From Ligula intestinalis (taxonomy: Eukaryota; Platyhelminthes; Cestoda; Diphyllobothriidea; Diphyllobothriidae), in the NCBI GenBank assembly GCA_036362985.1, contig JAYGXS010000004.1:24722161-24786160 (forward strand): a stretch of DNA of 64,000 bases. The letters are read 5' to 3'. The translations under genes were made by a program, and so were the position numbers. Positions 11,972-22,745 of the stretch are shown here, piece by piece (the first letter of the stretch is position 1; the number at the start of each line of letters is the position of its first letter). Under the pieces are notes generated by a model. It had not been told where the DNA came from and searched no databases. It saw only the letters and a program-made list of their open reading frames with translations.

Positions 11972-12290
11972 TTTACTTGCTCTTGTGGAGCAGGTTATAT
12001 AGGCCACACGAGTTGGCGCTTATCCAAACGAGTGCAGGGGCACCTCCCAGCGTGGCTGAGTAAGGTTGCGGTCATATGATTGATTACGGACATCATGTGA
12101 ACCCCAACGAACCCTTTCGGGTGATTTGTAAGGTCCCACCAAGCTATCCAAAGTCCCCGGGGTCAGCGCTTGCTAGCGACCGCAGAAGCAACCGCTATCA
12201 GGTTGAGGAAGCCGGTCTTTTGTGCACAAAAGAACATTTTTAAAATGTACACGCTTGGTATGGCCAGCAGTCACTTCAATGCAAGATTTT
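11972..12290 (+). pseudogene. Degraded GIY-YIG endonuclease end of a Penelope-like retroelement (family 1)
   Basis: The plus-strand frame at 11972 reads FTCSCGAGYIGHTSWRLSKR and continues with HLPAWLSK. This is the GIY-YIG nuclease core: a Cys pair, then GYIG with Thr/Arg. A one-base frame change moves to MIDYGHHVNPNEPFRVICKV and then PP. The original frame resumes with LLATAEATAIRLRKP-x-FCAQKN near 12170-12240, the usual C-terminal end of this nuclease in flatworm PLE or RT proteins. GIY-YIG nucleases cut the target DNA for retrotransposition. At least two frameshifts and several stops make this copy dead. The RT part is not seen upstream. A second copy of the C-terminal end lies at 61118-61351. 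Confidence 0.75.
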
Positions 12291-13514
12291 TTTCCGTGCT
12301 CTCTCTCTCCTTCCCTCTTCCTCTGGACCGGCTTCACCGCCGCGTAACTAGGCCTCCCTTATCGGTCCTCACCCCCCCCCTAAACGCATGTTTATTTTTG
12401 ACCCCATTCGCATCTAAATGTTATGGCCCGATAATAATTTATTGAAGGCTTACGTATGCCCGCCAACTGCTTTTCTAAGATAAGTCAACGTTTTTTACCA
12501 GGTTTCCCTCTTGGAGGCGAAGATGCCGCTGTCTACCTCCTGTTCGAAATAAAAGCATTCTGGAAGGAACGAACCTAATAAATATTCAAAAAATACTTCA
12601 GTCTCATCACACTTCATTGTCATGACTGAAGACCACAGATGACTGCGGAAAGTGCATGTGGCCGTTGGGGCTTTAATCCCGAATTTTGGGTGCCCTTTTG
12701 AATTCGTCATTCTTTTCATCGGATTATTCGCCCGACTCCTTGGTGTCATTTGCAATCAGGAGCATTTCAATTCAACTAAGAGTAGCATTCAGGGGTCCAA
12801 CCTGAGTTGATCTGTGTTTTGCCTGAAGGCACGGTGTAAGAAGAAGGATTACTAATAACTTCCCCTAGGGTACGCAAGACTTTGGTTTGGTTGTATGATG
12901 TAGGTGTCGAAGCAGTGAGTGTACTCGAATCACTACAATCATGAGGCAAAATCCCAGGCTGGAAGTTAAAAGGCAGGAGTCACCAGAAGGCGTGGTTTCT
13001 TGCATACTGCACTTCCAGTTGCGGCCTCAGGTGGCAGTGATCAGTGGCGAAGTCAGGGCTAGTGTTGGCTCCGTCCAGCCAGAACTGAGAGAGAGAATGA
13101 AACAGTGGTGGCAGCCACTTAAGTAGGATTGCGGGGCAGGTTCAGGTGTTCTGTTATTGGTTTTCTGCAATTGCCTGAGGGGATATCGCCTGCAAAGGCC
13201 CCCTGCTGTGTTAGCCAAAGAGGTGGCGTGTTAAATGGCCCTGAGGCAGGCTTTCATACTTGGACGCAGGTTTGTGCGCACTTGTGTGCGTGACTGAATA
13301 AGCTGAGGGCAACTTTGCGGGCCACGAGAACGCCGAAGGACAGGGTACGCCGGTGCAGCTGTTTCCGGTACGCCAAAAGCAACTGCGAAGTCAACCCTTG
13401 GGGGCCGGGGGCGCCAGGGAAAGAAAGCCTTGGAACAGTTGGCTGTGACGATTCATGACTTTGGGGGAGCGAGCCTTGGAGAACGAAGGGGGTACAGGTA
13501 CTGCGGTCGTCCGC
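12291..13514. other. Intronic stretch with no recognised gene; poly-C run near 12370
   Basis: No coding block was recognised. A short homopolymer of C occurs near 12370. Confidence 0.45.
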
Positions 13515-13712
13515 CACATATTCCATACGTGCAGTAAAGCTGGGCAAGCAACTTGAACCAATTGGAGTTAAATTCACGGCGCACGGTGAGTCTCGTAGCT
13601 CAATGGCAGAATTTTGGCTGCGCGAAAACCTTTCCTGTTGTGTCAGTTCAACTCCCACGGAGGCTGCGAAATTTTTGTAATTGGGTCAATCGAATCATTT
13701 GAATCTGTTGTG
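13515..13712 (+). mobile_element. tRNA-derived SINE (family B), plus orientation
   Basis: Leader TTCACGGCGCACGGTGAG, A-box region TCGTAGCTCAATGGCAGA, B box AGTTCAACTCCC, then CGAAATTTTTGTAATTGGGT and TCAATCGAATCATTTGAA. It is the best-preserved full order of the family in this window. The tRNA-like head is degenerate and not a functional tRNA. Confidence 0.8.
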
Positions 13713-13769
13713 AAATACTTGGTGACCTCGCTTGGATTCAAGTCCAGGCTAACAAGGGGAAGGCTTTAG

Positions 13770-13925
13770 TACAACCGAGTGTGATTAAACTCACGGCTCC
13801 TAGTTGGAACCTCATAGCTCAGTTGGCTAGAGCGTTGGCTGTACTGAGGCCTTCCCCTGCTGGTGTGGGCTCAAATCCCACCAAGGCCACATAATTTTTC
13901 ACAATTAGGTCATATGAATTACTTT
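13770..13925 (+). mobile_element. tRNA-derived SINE (family B variant), plus orientation
   Basis: GTGTGATTAAACTCACGGC, A box TAGCTCAGTTGGCTAGAGC, B box GGGCTCAAATCCC, then CACATAATTTTTCACAATTA and GGTCATATGAATT. Tandem with the previous copy and in the same orientation. Confidence 0.78.
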
Positions 13926-14119
13926 TTTCTTTGAATGCAGTACAGTTAAGCTAGAACTGTTGAAAAAGAGACCTTACGTCGCATCTTCTGTGCACCCTTC
14001 ATAGTCTCAGAGGTGGCAGCTGTTTAAGTAGGATTGCGGAGCAGGTTAAAGTGATTTTTTATTGGAGTGTTGCAATTGTCCGTGGAGATGTCACCTGCAA
14101 AGACCCCCTGCTGCGGGAA

Positions 14120-14600
14120 CTACAACAGACGCATCTTCGTCGCGTTTCCACCTGCCCTCACGGCGGCCAAGGTCTGCTACACCAATCTCCCTACGGTGGA
14201 TCTACCTCCCCTCCTTTCATGACGGAGCAGCCCCTCCTGACCATGCCGCTCCGACTCCTCCTCCTCCTCGCCGCCGGGATTGAGGCCCACCCGGCGGGGC
14301 TCCTGATCCAACAAGGGCTACTAGCCAGCCAACCTATCCGTCATGGTCATCGCGCCTGGTCATGATTGAGCGCAGGGTATGATTTTGCTTGCTGGTCGCC
14401 ACCACCTATCGGGGATCTATTACACTTTCCTCCCCTGTCCCCCCTCCCCTTGAGATTGGAAGCATCCAGACCATGCTGCTGCGACTCCTCCTCCTCCTCA
14501 CCGCCGGGATTGAGGCTCACCCGGTGGGGCTCCTGATCCAACAAGGGCTACTAGCCAACCCCCTGCTGCGTGGCCGCGGTTTGTCGTGTTGGGGTGGCAC
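14120..14600 (+). repeat. GC-rich dispersed repeat C with an internal duplication
   Basis: The block CCGACTCCTCCTCCTCCTC...GATTGAGGCCCACCCGGCGG..CTCCTGATCCAACAAGGGCT occurs at about 14236-14335 and again at about 14470-14565. The reverse complement of the whole order (from GCGTTTCCACCTGCCCTCAC to the CACTTTCCTCCCCTG block) recurs at 46665-47000. Open frames here arise from the GC-rich codons and are not supported as protein. Confidence 0.7.
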
Positions 14601-16339
14601 TTGAGAAACCGCGACTAGCTGGGCATGCGTATAGATGCGTGTGTGCGCATGTGAGTGTGGAACTGAATAGCGGTCAAGTGGAAACAACCGCATGCAAAGA
14701 CAAATGACGTTGGGGGCCGTGGGCACTGCAGAACGAAGATTGGGCAATTTCAAGACGAAATCCGCGTGTTCTTTGCTGAAATATTGGATTTTAGACCATC
14801 CACCATTCAGTTTAACTTTCTGCACATTGTTATGTCTTTTTTCCCTATTCCAGACAAATGCTGAAGTGGCTAGTTTATCACGGCAGTCTTGGCATTAAAG
14901 CCGTCAAGGAGGCGGTAATTTGAAAAATGTCAATGTGGCTCTTAAGTTTCCTAGGTCGGAAGTCTGAAATAGCTGGGGGCAGCGAAGCCTGGTGCTGCCT
15001 TTCTTTCATGTTCGGCGACAAAGCTTTTTCTGGAAGTTTTCCAGAACCTCCTAGGTTACTGTCCACTTTTTTGCGATGAATATATACACAAAGTCCCAAG
15101 CAACTGGCAGTTATAACGTCAAATACTTATCCTACAACTTCGTCTGCTCGTTATTGACCTAAGACGGCAGCCATGTGGGAGGCTCTATTTCGGAGCCCTG
15201 GGCTATCCTGCAAAGTATCACAACTGATTAACTATTGTCTTGACTTCAAGCATTAAGACTAAGAAGAGAAATTAATATTTCGAAACAAGGCATCTTGCTG
15301 TCGACGTTTCGCAAAGTATCACCTTTCAATCAGAAATCCCGTATTCCGCCTGCGATTCGCCACGGAGCTGAGAATCCCACATGCTGTAGGATCGTGTCTT
15401 CATTTTCATCCCAGCCCTAAGCTCAACCTTAACGATAGCATCGACTCTTTTAATGCACATCTTAATCCTCTTAACTCCCACCATCCTCTTATTTCTACTA
15501 GAGTGTAATACAAGGCTACCTGTCACACAAGGGGTATTAATGATCATGCCTTATCACCCAGTTGTTTGTATATTTCTTGCCGTTTTTTAAAACCGACAGT
15601 GTTTACAGTTATAACTGAGGGCTATACTCGTCCTGTTGTGCCTTGGAGCTCATTCTCGTGTTCTGCAGGTTCAAACCTCGGGAGTTGCAACACCCGGAGG
15701 TTGACAACGGTGGGCTAGTAAACAAGAATTAATTATTCCAGCCTCCGTTATCTTTACCGGTACTGCTCTTCGGACTACACAACTATTTCTGTTAGAGTCT
15801 GCCACGTCTTACTCGCTCCGTCTGAAAATCGATCACATTGATAGGTTTGTGTGTACCACAGGTGACCACTTGAGGTCCAGCAAATGGCCGTCCTCGTTTA
15901 CTTTGGGTAATGCTGCTCTATCCTCGCTGAAGCAAGGTAGCGAGGAGAAAGCAGCACTTTTGGGTTAATGGGAGTACTCTGCTGCCAATCAGCACTGATC
16001 ATCAGTACAGCTCCAGACCATACCAGCTTTGCACTACCCTTGTGTCATTCCTCTCACTAAATCTGCTAACTGGCTCAGAGACTTTAGTGTGGAAGGTGGA
16101 TCACCTGGCTCTTCGTTTAGCTCCAAGGTAAAATCCTGTGTAATCTTGTTCCATATCCGAAAAGGCTTGCTGAACCGGAGTTCATAATCCAATAAAGAAA
16201 CAGAATACACATAACCTCGGTGAACAGAGTGAGGGCAAATGTAGAAAGCCAGCTCAGAGCAGCGTTGGCTTTTCGCCTCAGATCAGAATTGGAGGGCTTA
16301 TCGCTAACAAAAGGCATACCAAAAGTTCATAGGAAAAGC
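14601..16339. other. Intronic stretch with no recognised gene
   Basis: No coding block was seen. A weak GACGTTTCG...CAATCAG string at 15303-15342 recalls the hairpin element family but is too degraded to call. Confidence 0.45.
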
Positions 16340-16745
16340 ATAACTCTATGAAATGACTTTCTGATGTTTTCGACAATTCATCATCAAAGCGAAGATCACG
16401 AGTTGAGCAGGATTTAATGAAGTCATGAAATTTCGTAACCTCTCAATCAGCTGCAAACGGTCGTTGCCTATTATTAAGAAAATTAACTGTCAAATTCAGT
16501 GTCAGTCTCGGAGGGTGAAACATCATAGGTAAAGGGAGTAGAAACGATTAGTCATAGATGTGGGCGCATGATGAGGGGTAGAGAGGGGAGGTTATTGTCA
16601 CAGCATAGCAGCTAATTGAGAGGTTACGAAATTTAATGACGTCATTAAATCCTGCTCAACTCGTGATCTTCACGTTGTTCAAATTTTTTTCCGGAAAAAC
16701 AATGTTTCAATTCATCATCAGGCCACTACGATTGCACTGATGATG
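16340..16745. repeat. Inverted-repeat (foldback) element
   Basis: About 70-bp arms at 16389-16457 and 16610-16678 are inverted copies (AAGATCACGAGTTGAGCAGG, then ATTTAATGA.GTCAT, then GAAATTTCGTAACCTCTCAA). They are separated by about 150 bp. Outside each arm a similar CAATTCATCATCA motif appears in the same orientation (near 16370 and 16710), recalling the GTTTCG...TCATCAG block of the hairpin element at 4906-5177. Confidence 0.7.
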
Positions 16746-17599
16746 AAAATAGTAGAGCTGGACAGGGTTAATGAATATCTCATCGTTTTCATACCACCAC
16801 CGCATATAGAGGTCAGAACACTGGAGAAAGGAGGAAATAGGATAGGATGTGAGTAATTTTCATGGGCCAAGTACGCAGAATGAAAATCACTCGCACGTGA
16901 TCTGAATGAACAACTGTCACCAGGGTGACACCAATGGTGACATGCGATCGATACCTGGCATCGGCGTCGGCCACAATAGTGATAGTGTCTGTATAAGCTT
17001 CTTCTGACAGCACAGCACTGGATTTGTTAACCGTATAGCCACTGCCTCAGCTTTGTAAGAACCCGTTGGCACAGACTCTGAGTGAAGTTAGTTGGCACTC
17101 GGTAGACAACGTGGTGTGCGAGAATAGAACTCAAGATCGATGCATTCACGTACCCTCTTTTCCGGACGCCTCGTTGTTCGGCCCTTGTATACCGCTGCAG
17201 AGGAGCAGGTGGAAGAGTAAATGCATGTCGATGTTGCCTTCAATGAAAGTCGTTCTTTACCTCCCAATCGTAGGAGGGGAGGGTTCGTGAAAAACACGCG
17301 TAAGTTAGCCGAGGGGAAAGCGCTTGTGATCACTGTCTTCAGATGACTTCTTAACATCTCGCTTGTTGCATGGTCTAAAATGCATTCTTATGACCACATC
17401 GTTCTTTTCTGTAGTTAGGATAGCAGAATTTTTGGTGCGTTCGTCAAAATCCTGAGGATTAACCCTTCTACATATCTGTTTTCAATTAGCGTGTTCTGCA
17501 GTTTCTGGTGTTCTGCTTCGACATTTTCAGGACAACATATCCGTCGCCCTCTAGATGCCAAATCCCTGGACTAAATTTCGTTTTATTTGTAAGGCAACG
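16746..17599. other. Intronic stretch with no recognised gene
   Basis: Short frames only, running up to the gap. Confidence 0.45.
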
Positions 17600-17699
17600 N
17601 NNNNNNNNNNNNNNNNNNNNNNNNNNNNNNNNNNNNNNNNNNNNNNNNNNNNNNNNNNNNNNNNNNNNNNNNNNNNNNNNNNNNNNNNNNNNNNNNNNN
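17600..17699. other. Assembly gap (100 N)
   Basis: Exactly 100 N inside intron 1. Frames that span it are artificial. Confidence 0.99.
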
Positions 17700-18458
17700 T
17701 GACAGCTAATTGACCTCCTCCCCCACCCCCCTTTTTTTCTGTTTCTAATCCCTTGATAACCTGACGATTTCTGGCATTTGATAGGCCTTTGGCCACTATA
17801 ATTATCCTCGTTTTTGGCTGCTTTCTCATCTCTGAAAATAGACACCTGTAAGTGTTCGAAAGCTCAGAACAATAAATCAATTGATCTGGTGCTCGACCTA
17901 CCTTCTTCCTCATCCATGTTCGATTAAGACTCTGGCGGGAAATAAAAAAATAGTCTCGGTTTGCATTCTTGAACTCAGGTTTGTTGATAAAAGCCACAGT
18001 TCGCCCTTTTATGATGGCAATTGCTAGCAGCGGCGTATGCAAAAGTTGAAAACAGCGAAAATATCCTTGGATAAATTTCGAAAAATTCATAAGAAAAAAA
18101 GTCTAAAACATTTCGAAAGGGGGCAAAGAATTAACGAGAGAAATAAAATGTCCTCAGGCAGCCTGCTTTGCCAATAATATTTACCTACACCGATGTAGCT
18201 GCCAGAATTGCAGGGCCTGGTTATGAGATATAGTTCAGTATATTTAGGATAGTAGACAATGCCTTTGAAGACTCTATTGAAAACAGTATGCATGAAATAT
18301 CCAAGGTAAATGTGTCACTATAAACAGTGAGTTACATATATACATGTACAAATTTTAACGTGTGCGTTTGAGCAGTCAGAATAGTCTCTTGTGTACATAA
18401 TATATCCAACATAAAATGTATTGCTGTAAAATTGTGAAGCATATACAAATGTTAAGTT
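17700..18458. other. Intronic stretch, probably including the LINE 3' UTR at its right end
   Basis: On the minus strand the LINE stop is followed by AATAAAAC within about 20 bases and then AT-rich sequence. The precise 3' end of the element is not marked by an obvious poly(A) or microsatellite. Confidence 0.35.
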
Positions 18459-20706
18459 TTATTTATAGGTATTTTCAGGGCGTAAATTATTCCTCCTTCC
18501 TTGTAAATATGAACGGTAACTGTTAAGTAGATGTTCATCTAGTTTCCTTTTAAACGCATCTGTGGAGTTCGCCATTACGACCTCCTCGGGCAGTCCATTC
18601 CAGGCACCGATGACTCGTTGTGAGAACGACTGCTTGCGGACCTCTAGATGGGATAGGGTTCCCCGCAGTTTGAGGGAATTCCCACGGAGGTTGGTTGAAG
18701 TGGCGAAGGCGAAGAAGTCATCAATCTTCAAGGCACACTCCCGATTCCTCACGAGGCGGTACGTCTGTATGAGGTCACCGTGGATTCGTCTTTACTCAAG
18801 GGGAAAACGTTAAGTGCTTCTAGTCTACATTCGTAAGATGGAGACTTTAGGCCCTTCACAATTTTTGTTGCCCTTCGTTGAATTCTTTCCAGCATCTGGT
18901 TATCTTTGTGCATCCATGGTCGCCACGCCTGAACGCCATGCTCCAGGTGTGAGCAAATAAATTTTCCATATATTTTGCCGATTAGTTTTTTGTCTATGTC
19001 GACAAAGGTTCGCTTACTGGCAAACAGAACACTGTTCACCCTCTTGACAGCCCTAGCACACAGTAAAGACGGCTTCAGGGATGGCATTATAGCCATACCC
19101 AGATCTTTTTTTCATCGACGTGCGACAGGCACCTTCCATCGAGTACGTAGTTGTGTGAGTCATCCGTCGCGCTCACTTTCTTCGTCTTGAGTCGCAATGT
19201 GACACACTTCTCAGAGTTAAACCACATTAACCATTTTTTGGACCATTCACCTAGGCGGTCAAGTCCTTGTTGCAGAGTTTGTTCATCATAAGCGTTTCTG
19301 AGGGGTTGCCATATCTTAATATCATCTGCAAACAAGACTCCATTACTGACCAGTCAAAGCCTACAGTCGTTGACGTAGATTAGGAACAATAGTGGCCCAC
19401 GAACAGAGCCCTGAGGCACTCCACTCACAACTGGCACGGAAGAAGATTTTGCGTTTCCGACGCACGCGGACTGCGATCGGCCTATGAGAATATCTCCTTC
19501 CCAATTGCCCCTTATCCCGGATTCGCCAACCTTGTAGAGTAGCCATTGGTGAGGGACACTATTGAAGGCTTTTTTAAAGTCTATGCAAACAGCATCTACG
19601 GGGGTATTTTCGTCTAATGACTTGGACAACTTCTCCATAGAATGAAGCATATTGGTCAGGCTGGAGTGGTTTCCTCGAAGCTCGTGTTGGGCACCATCAA
19701 AGAAGTCTTTGTCTTCGAACAACTTCATAGTGGCCTTTTTGATAATCCTTTCCATAACTTTATAACAGATGCAAGTTAGGCTCACTGATCGATAGTTTTT
19801 CGCGCTGGTTCTGGATCCATCCTTGTGAATAGGGTATATGTTCGCAACTTTCCAATCGGATGGGAGGAGGCCTCGATCAAAGGATAACTGAAAAATGTGC
19901 ATAGGTTGTCTGGAAAGTTCCGAAGCCAGCTCTTGCAGTACCTTTGCTGGTATTTTGTCTGGACCCGGAGACTTAGCTTCATTAAGCGCAAGAAGTTCAT
20001 TCGTTACATCTTCTTCTGTGAAACGGAGGTCCTCCATGATTCTGCCATTACTCTCTGCATGGAAGTCTGTCGGATTAAAATGCAGTTCCTCAGTGAAAAC
20101 AGATGCAAAAAACTTGCTCAGGTGTTTTGCCTTTTCGAGATTGTTTATAATTTCCTCATCATTTTCACCTTTTAGTACTGCAACTGTGTCTTTGTTTTTT
20201 AGCCTGCTGTTAATGTAACTGTAGAGCACCTTCGGCTTCGTTACGGCCCGCTCGATAATTTTCGCTTCGTAGTCTTTCCGCGGTTTTCGAATGTTTGATC
20301 TCACCTCGTTCCGCTTTTGGCGGAATACTTCGTAGTGTGAAGGCTGGCGTGTTGATGCGTGCCTTCTCCAGAGTTTTTTCTTGCGGTTTATTTGGCTCTT
20401 CAGATCTCGCGTTAACCAGTGAGGCCTGCTCACCTTTTGTACTTTTTTCAGCGGACAGTTTCGATGCATAACTTCGCTTATAAGATCCCTGACAGTGTTC
20501 CAGTAGGCATCCGGACTACCGGTTAGAAGGTCATACCAATTTTTGCTGCTAGTTAATTTCTCATTTCGGTGTAATTTCCGCGCCAATAGTCTAACCGAAC
20601 CTCCGTATTTTTTTCGGTTGATTGGTGTTTGAAGCATATTCCCACAGGATCCTGACATGATCACTCTTTGCAAGAGGCGCGATTGACCTAATTTAGCTTG
20701 TATCAA
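18459..20706 (-). pseudogene. LINE reverse transcriptase and C-terminal region remnant
   Basis: The long frame 19354-20706 (450 codons) includes EAKSPGPDKIPAKVL, AVCIDFKKAFNSVPH (RT motif A) and SGVPQGSVRGPLLFLIYVND (motif B). After a TGA at 19354-19356 the same frame continues LVSNGVLFADDIKIW (motif C, catalytic DD). Motif A has Asn where Asp is usual in KAFD. The 18749-19096 and 18459-18752 frames supply the C-terminal part, SQRVIGAWNGLPEEVV then ANSTDAFKRKLDEHLL, which is typical of CR1-like elements. Reverse transcription of element RNA is the family role, but this copy is dead. Confidence 0.9.
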
Positions 20707-21537
20707 TCGGGTCTTTCAATAATACGAGGTCCAAACAGTTCGCTGTTTGTGCTTCTTTTATTCTCGTTGGGAATCCAACATTCTGCACGAGAGAGGTCCC
20801 CCATCAGCTTAAAGAAGCTGGAGCTAAAAGACTCATGAGAAAACTTAACTGATAGTTCATCCCAGTTAATCAGTGGGGCGTTAAAATCTCCAGTGATCAG
20901 CGCATTTTCCTTTTGAGACAGTTCACACATTAGTCCAAACAAGGTCTCGCCACCCTCTGGAGATTGATTTGGCGGTCTATAGACAGTCATGAAATTTAAA
21001 GTGGGTGCACCACGCGTTTTCAGTTTAAGCCATAGCGCTTCACAATCATGAGAGGAACCAATTTTGCGTTCTGACGCAATGATGCTCTTCTTGACAAACA
21101 CTGTTATTCCTCCTCCCCTCCTATGTATCCGGTCCCGACAAAAAAACTTGGTGCTCTCCGGGTACAATTTCGGCATCCATTACGTCGGCCTGTGGCCAGG
21201 TCTCTGTAATGGATATGACATCCGGCTGTAGGTCAGCTATACAAACTTTGAGCTCGTCAATCTTCTGAAGCAAATTCTGTGCGTTCGTATAAAGAGAGCG
21301 CAGCTTCGCCGGCATAGAGTTCTGAGCGATTTGTGGGTCGAGGGAGCCGGAAGGTCTCTGCGAATTAGCTACTTTATTGCCTGAGTTTTGATCTGCTTTT
21401 TGTCTGTAAAACTCAATGTTATTGGCTGTCTCCAGAGGAATGATCGCTGGGTAGTGGGGATTTCCCCGTTCATTATTCGCAGGTTCCTCTCGCCCGCATT
21501 GGATCTCCTGTGGAGTTTGGTTTTCAGTGCCCTCCAC
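20703..21537 (-). pseudogene. LINE endonuclease (EEP family) remnant
   Basis: Two frames make one domain. The first (21121-21537) contains LYTNAQNLLQKIDELKVCIA and PDVISITETW. The second (20703-21176) contains RGGGITVFVKKSI, VYRPPNQSPEGG and LITGDFNAPLINWDEL. TNAQ, ITETW, YRPPN and GDFN are catalytic or structural motifs of the exonuclease-endonuclease-phosphatase fold, which nicks target DNA. Frameshifts near 21150 and 20703 break it. The C-terminal SDH motif is not clearly preserved. Confidence 0.85.
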
Positions 21538-21953
21538 TTGTCCCTCTTGGCCGGCGAGTACTCCCGCTGAAAAAGAACCGTTGGGTTCTTGTTCCGTAGT
21601 TGCGATTTCCTGTTCAACAGTAGCTTCGCTTGTTCTTCGTGCTTGAGTATAAATTTTATTGGTCTGGGTTGACCCGAGTCCGTATATGGACCCTTCTTCA
21701 GGCCCATCCTAAATGCTTTTAGGACGGGGACCACCATTTCTTGATTTTCATGTAGGAAAAGTTTAATGTATCCGCGGAATAAATCCATATCATGGTCAAT
21801 TCTATTCTTTGGGGTCTCTGAAGAAGATTCAGGCATGCCTTGTATGACGATGCACTGGCTGCGATTAAATAACGGGCTATGAGGTTCGTTATTGGACCCT
21901 ACCGACGTGTGGGTATCCTCGACTTGGGCTGTGGGATCCGTAAGCTCCGGCAT
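21369..21953 (-). pseudogene. LINE ORF1-like protein remnant
   Basis: 194 codons from an ATG at 21953. The middle part (SQCIVIQGMPES, then RPIKFILKHEEQAKLLLNRK, then GERNLRIMNGEI) has the pattern of the RRM-like nucleic-acid-binding region common in first-ORF proteins of CR1-type and related LINEs. Such proteins coat element RNA. After LRIMNGEI the frame is lost and the true continuation lies in the frame at 21121-21537. Confidence 0.65.
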
Positions 21954-22154
21954 TTAATAATTGGGAGGACCCGACAGCTCCTCTTTTGTGCCAAGGCCAC
22001 CTTTTTGTGTGGTAGTCGGTGGCATCTTGGGCTTTTTGGGAGACGCAACCAAACTAGTTCTTACTGGTATCTTAGACACCGCCTGCTTGTTTTTGGGACT
22101 GTGTTAAGCATGACACCCCTTGAGTAAGCAAAATGTTCAGTCCCTTCGTCGTGG

Positions 22155-22222
22155 TTTGCTAGTCTAGTGGCGACACCGTCTGCATGTTGGCCCAACGTAC
22201 AGGGTTCGACTCCCGGGTCTTC
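22155..22222 (+). repeat. tRNA-derived sequence 1 beyond the LINE 5' end
   Basis: A box TAGTCTAGTGGCGAC and B box GGGTTCGACTCCC are correctly ordered and spaced for a tRNA-derived pol III promoter. Acceptor and anticodon stems do not pair as a functional tRNA. Confidence 0.6.
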
Positions 22223-22622
22223 TATATTTTCGTGGATTTTGCGACTCTTCGACTAGGTCGAGTTCCACTACTGGTTCTGCTGCTGTTCGCTTATGGAGCA
22301 TGAAAACCTCCTCTGTTTTCTTCCTCTGTTTTCTCGGCTTTCGGTCGTCTCCGACATCGAGCCATGCGTTAGAATATGCAAAAGTGACTTCAGTGCCGCT
22401 AATTCCGTTTTAAGGCATACCATATCCTTCTGCATGACGGAAAATGCTTTGGAAAGTTCCATGTCTGATATGCCATCTCGGTCTTCGTACTTTGTGTATA
22501 TTGAGCTCCGAGGAATTCTAGGCCTTTTAGCAGGGCGCGATTTCGTTGCGCCAACCATGCGGTTTCTACCCTCGAAATTGCGATTTGGGCTTATATCCTG
22601 AATTAAATCAGTTGGAACCGTG

Positions 22623-22700
22623 CGCCCTCGTGGTCTAATGGTAACGACCGATGCCCGCGAACCACGGGTTTTGGGTTCAAATCCCACTCGCAGCAGACTT
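22623..22700 (+). repeat. tRNA-derived sequence 2 beyond the LINE 5' end
   Basis: A box TGGTCTAATGGTAACGAC and B box GGGTTCAAATCCC lie in tRNA-like order. A short CCCG/CGGG stem exists in the anticodon region, but U33 is absent and the acceptor ends do not pair. It overlaps, in antisense, the N-terminal half of a minus-strand frame (22268-22741) whose other half has a heptad-like stretch. Confidence 0.6.
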
Positions 22701-22745
22701 TTTACCCGTTGTGCTGTACGTTTAGTTTTGCTTCCCATCATAGAT

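Larger units (their letters stand above)
18459..21953 (-). mobile_element. CR1-like non-LTR retrotransposon, nearly full coding length but inactivated
   Basis: Minus-strand element in antisense orientation within intron 1. In order it holds an ORF1-like region, an apurinic-type (EEP) endonuclease, a reverse transcriptase and a CR1-type C-terminal region. The coding frame changes at about 21400-21537, 21121-21176, 20703, 19090 and 18750, and an in-frame TGA lies at 19354-19356, so it cannot be active. The element probably extends beyond 21953 at its 5' end. Target duplications were not identified. Assignment to CR1 rests on the endonuclease start (YTNAQNLLQKIDEL), the RT motifs and the AWNGLPEEVV end. 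Confidence 0.9.

Noticed and set aside
17486..18090. Long minus-strand frames across the second gap
   Set aside because: Their length depends on 100 N being read as codons. The same holds for frames across the other three gaps.
22623..22700. Functional tRNA gene
   Set aside because: A and B boxes exist, but acceptor stem pairing and U33 are missing. The same is true of the other tRNA-like units in the window.
22268..22741. A 157-residue host or LINE protein
   Set aside because: Half of the frame is antisense to a tRNA-like sequence. The rest has only a weak heptad pattern, too little to call a gene.
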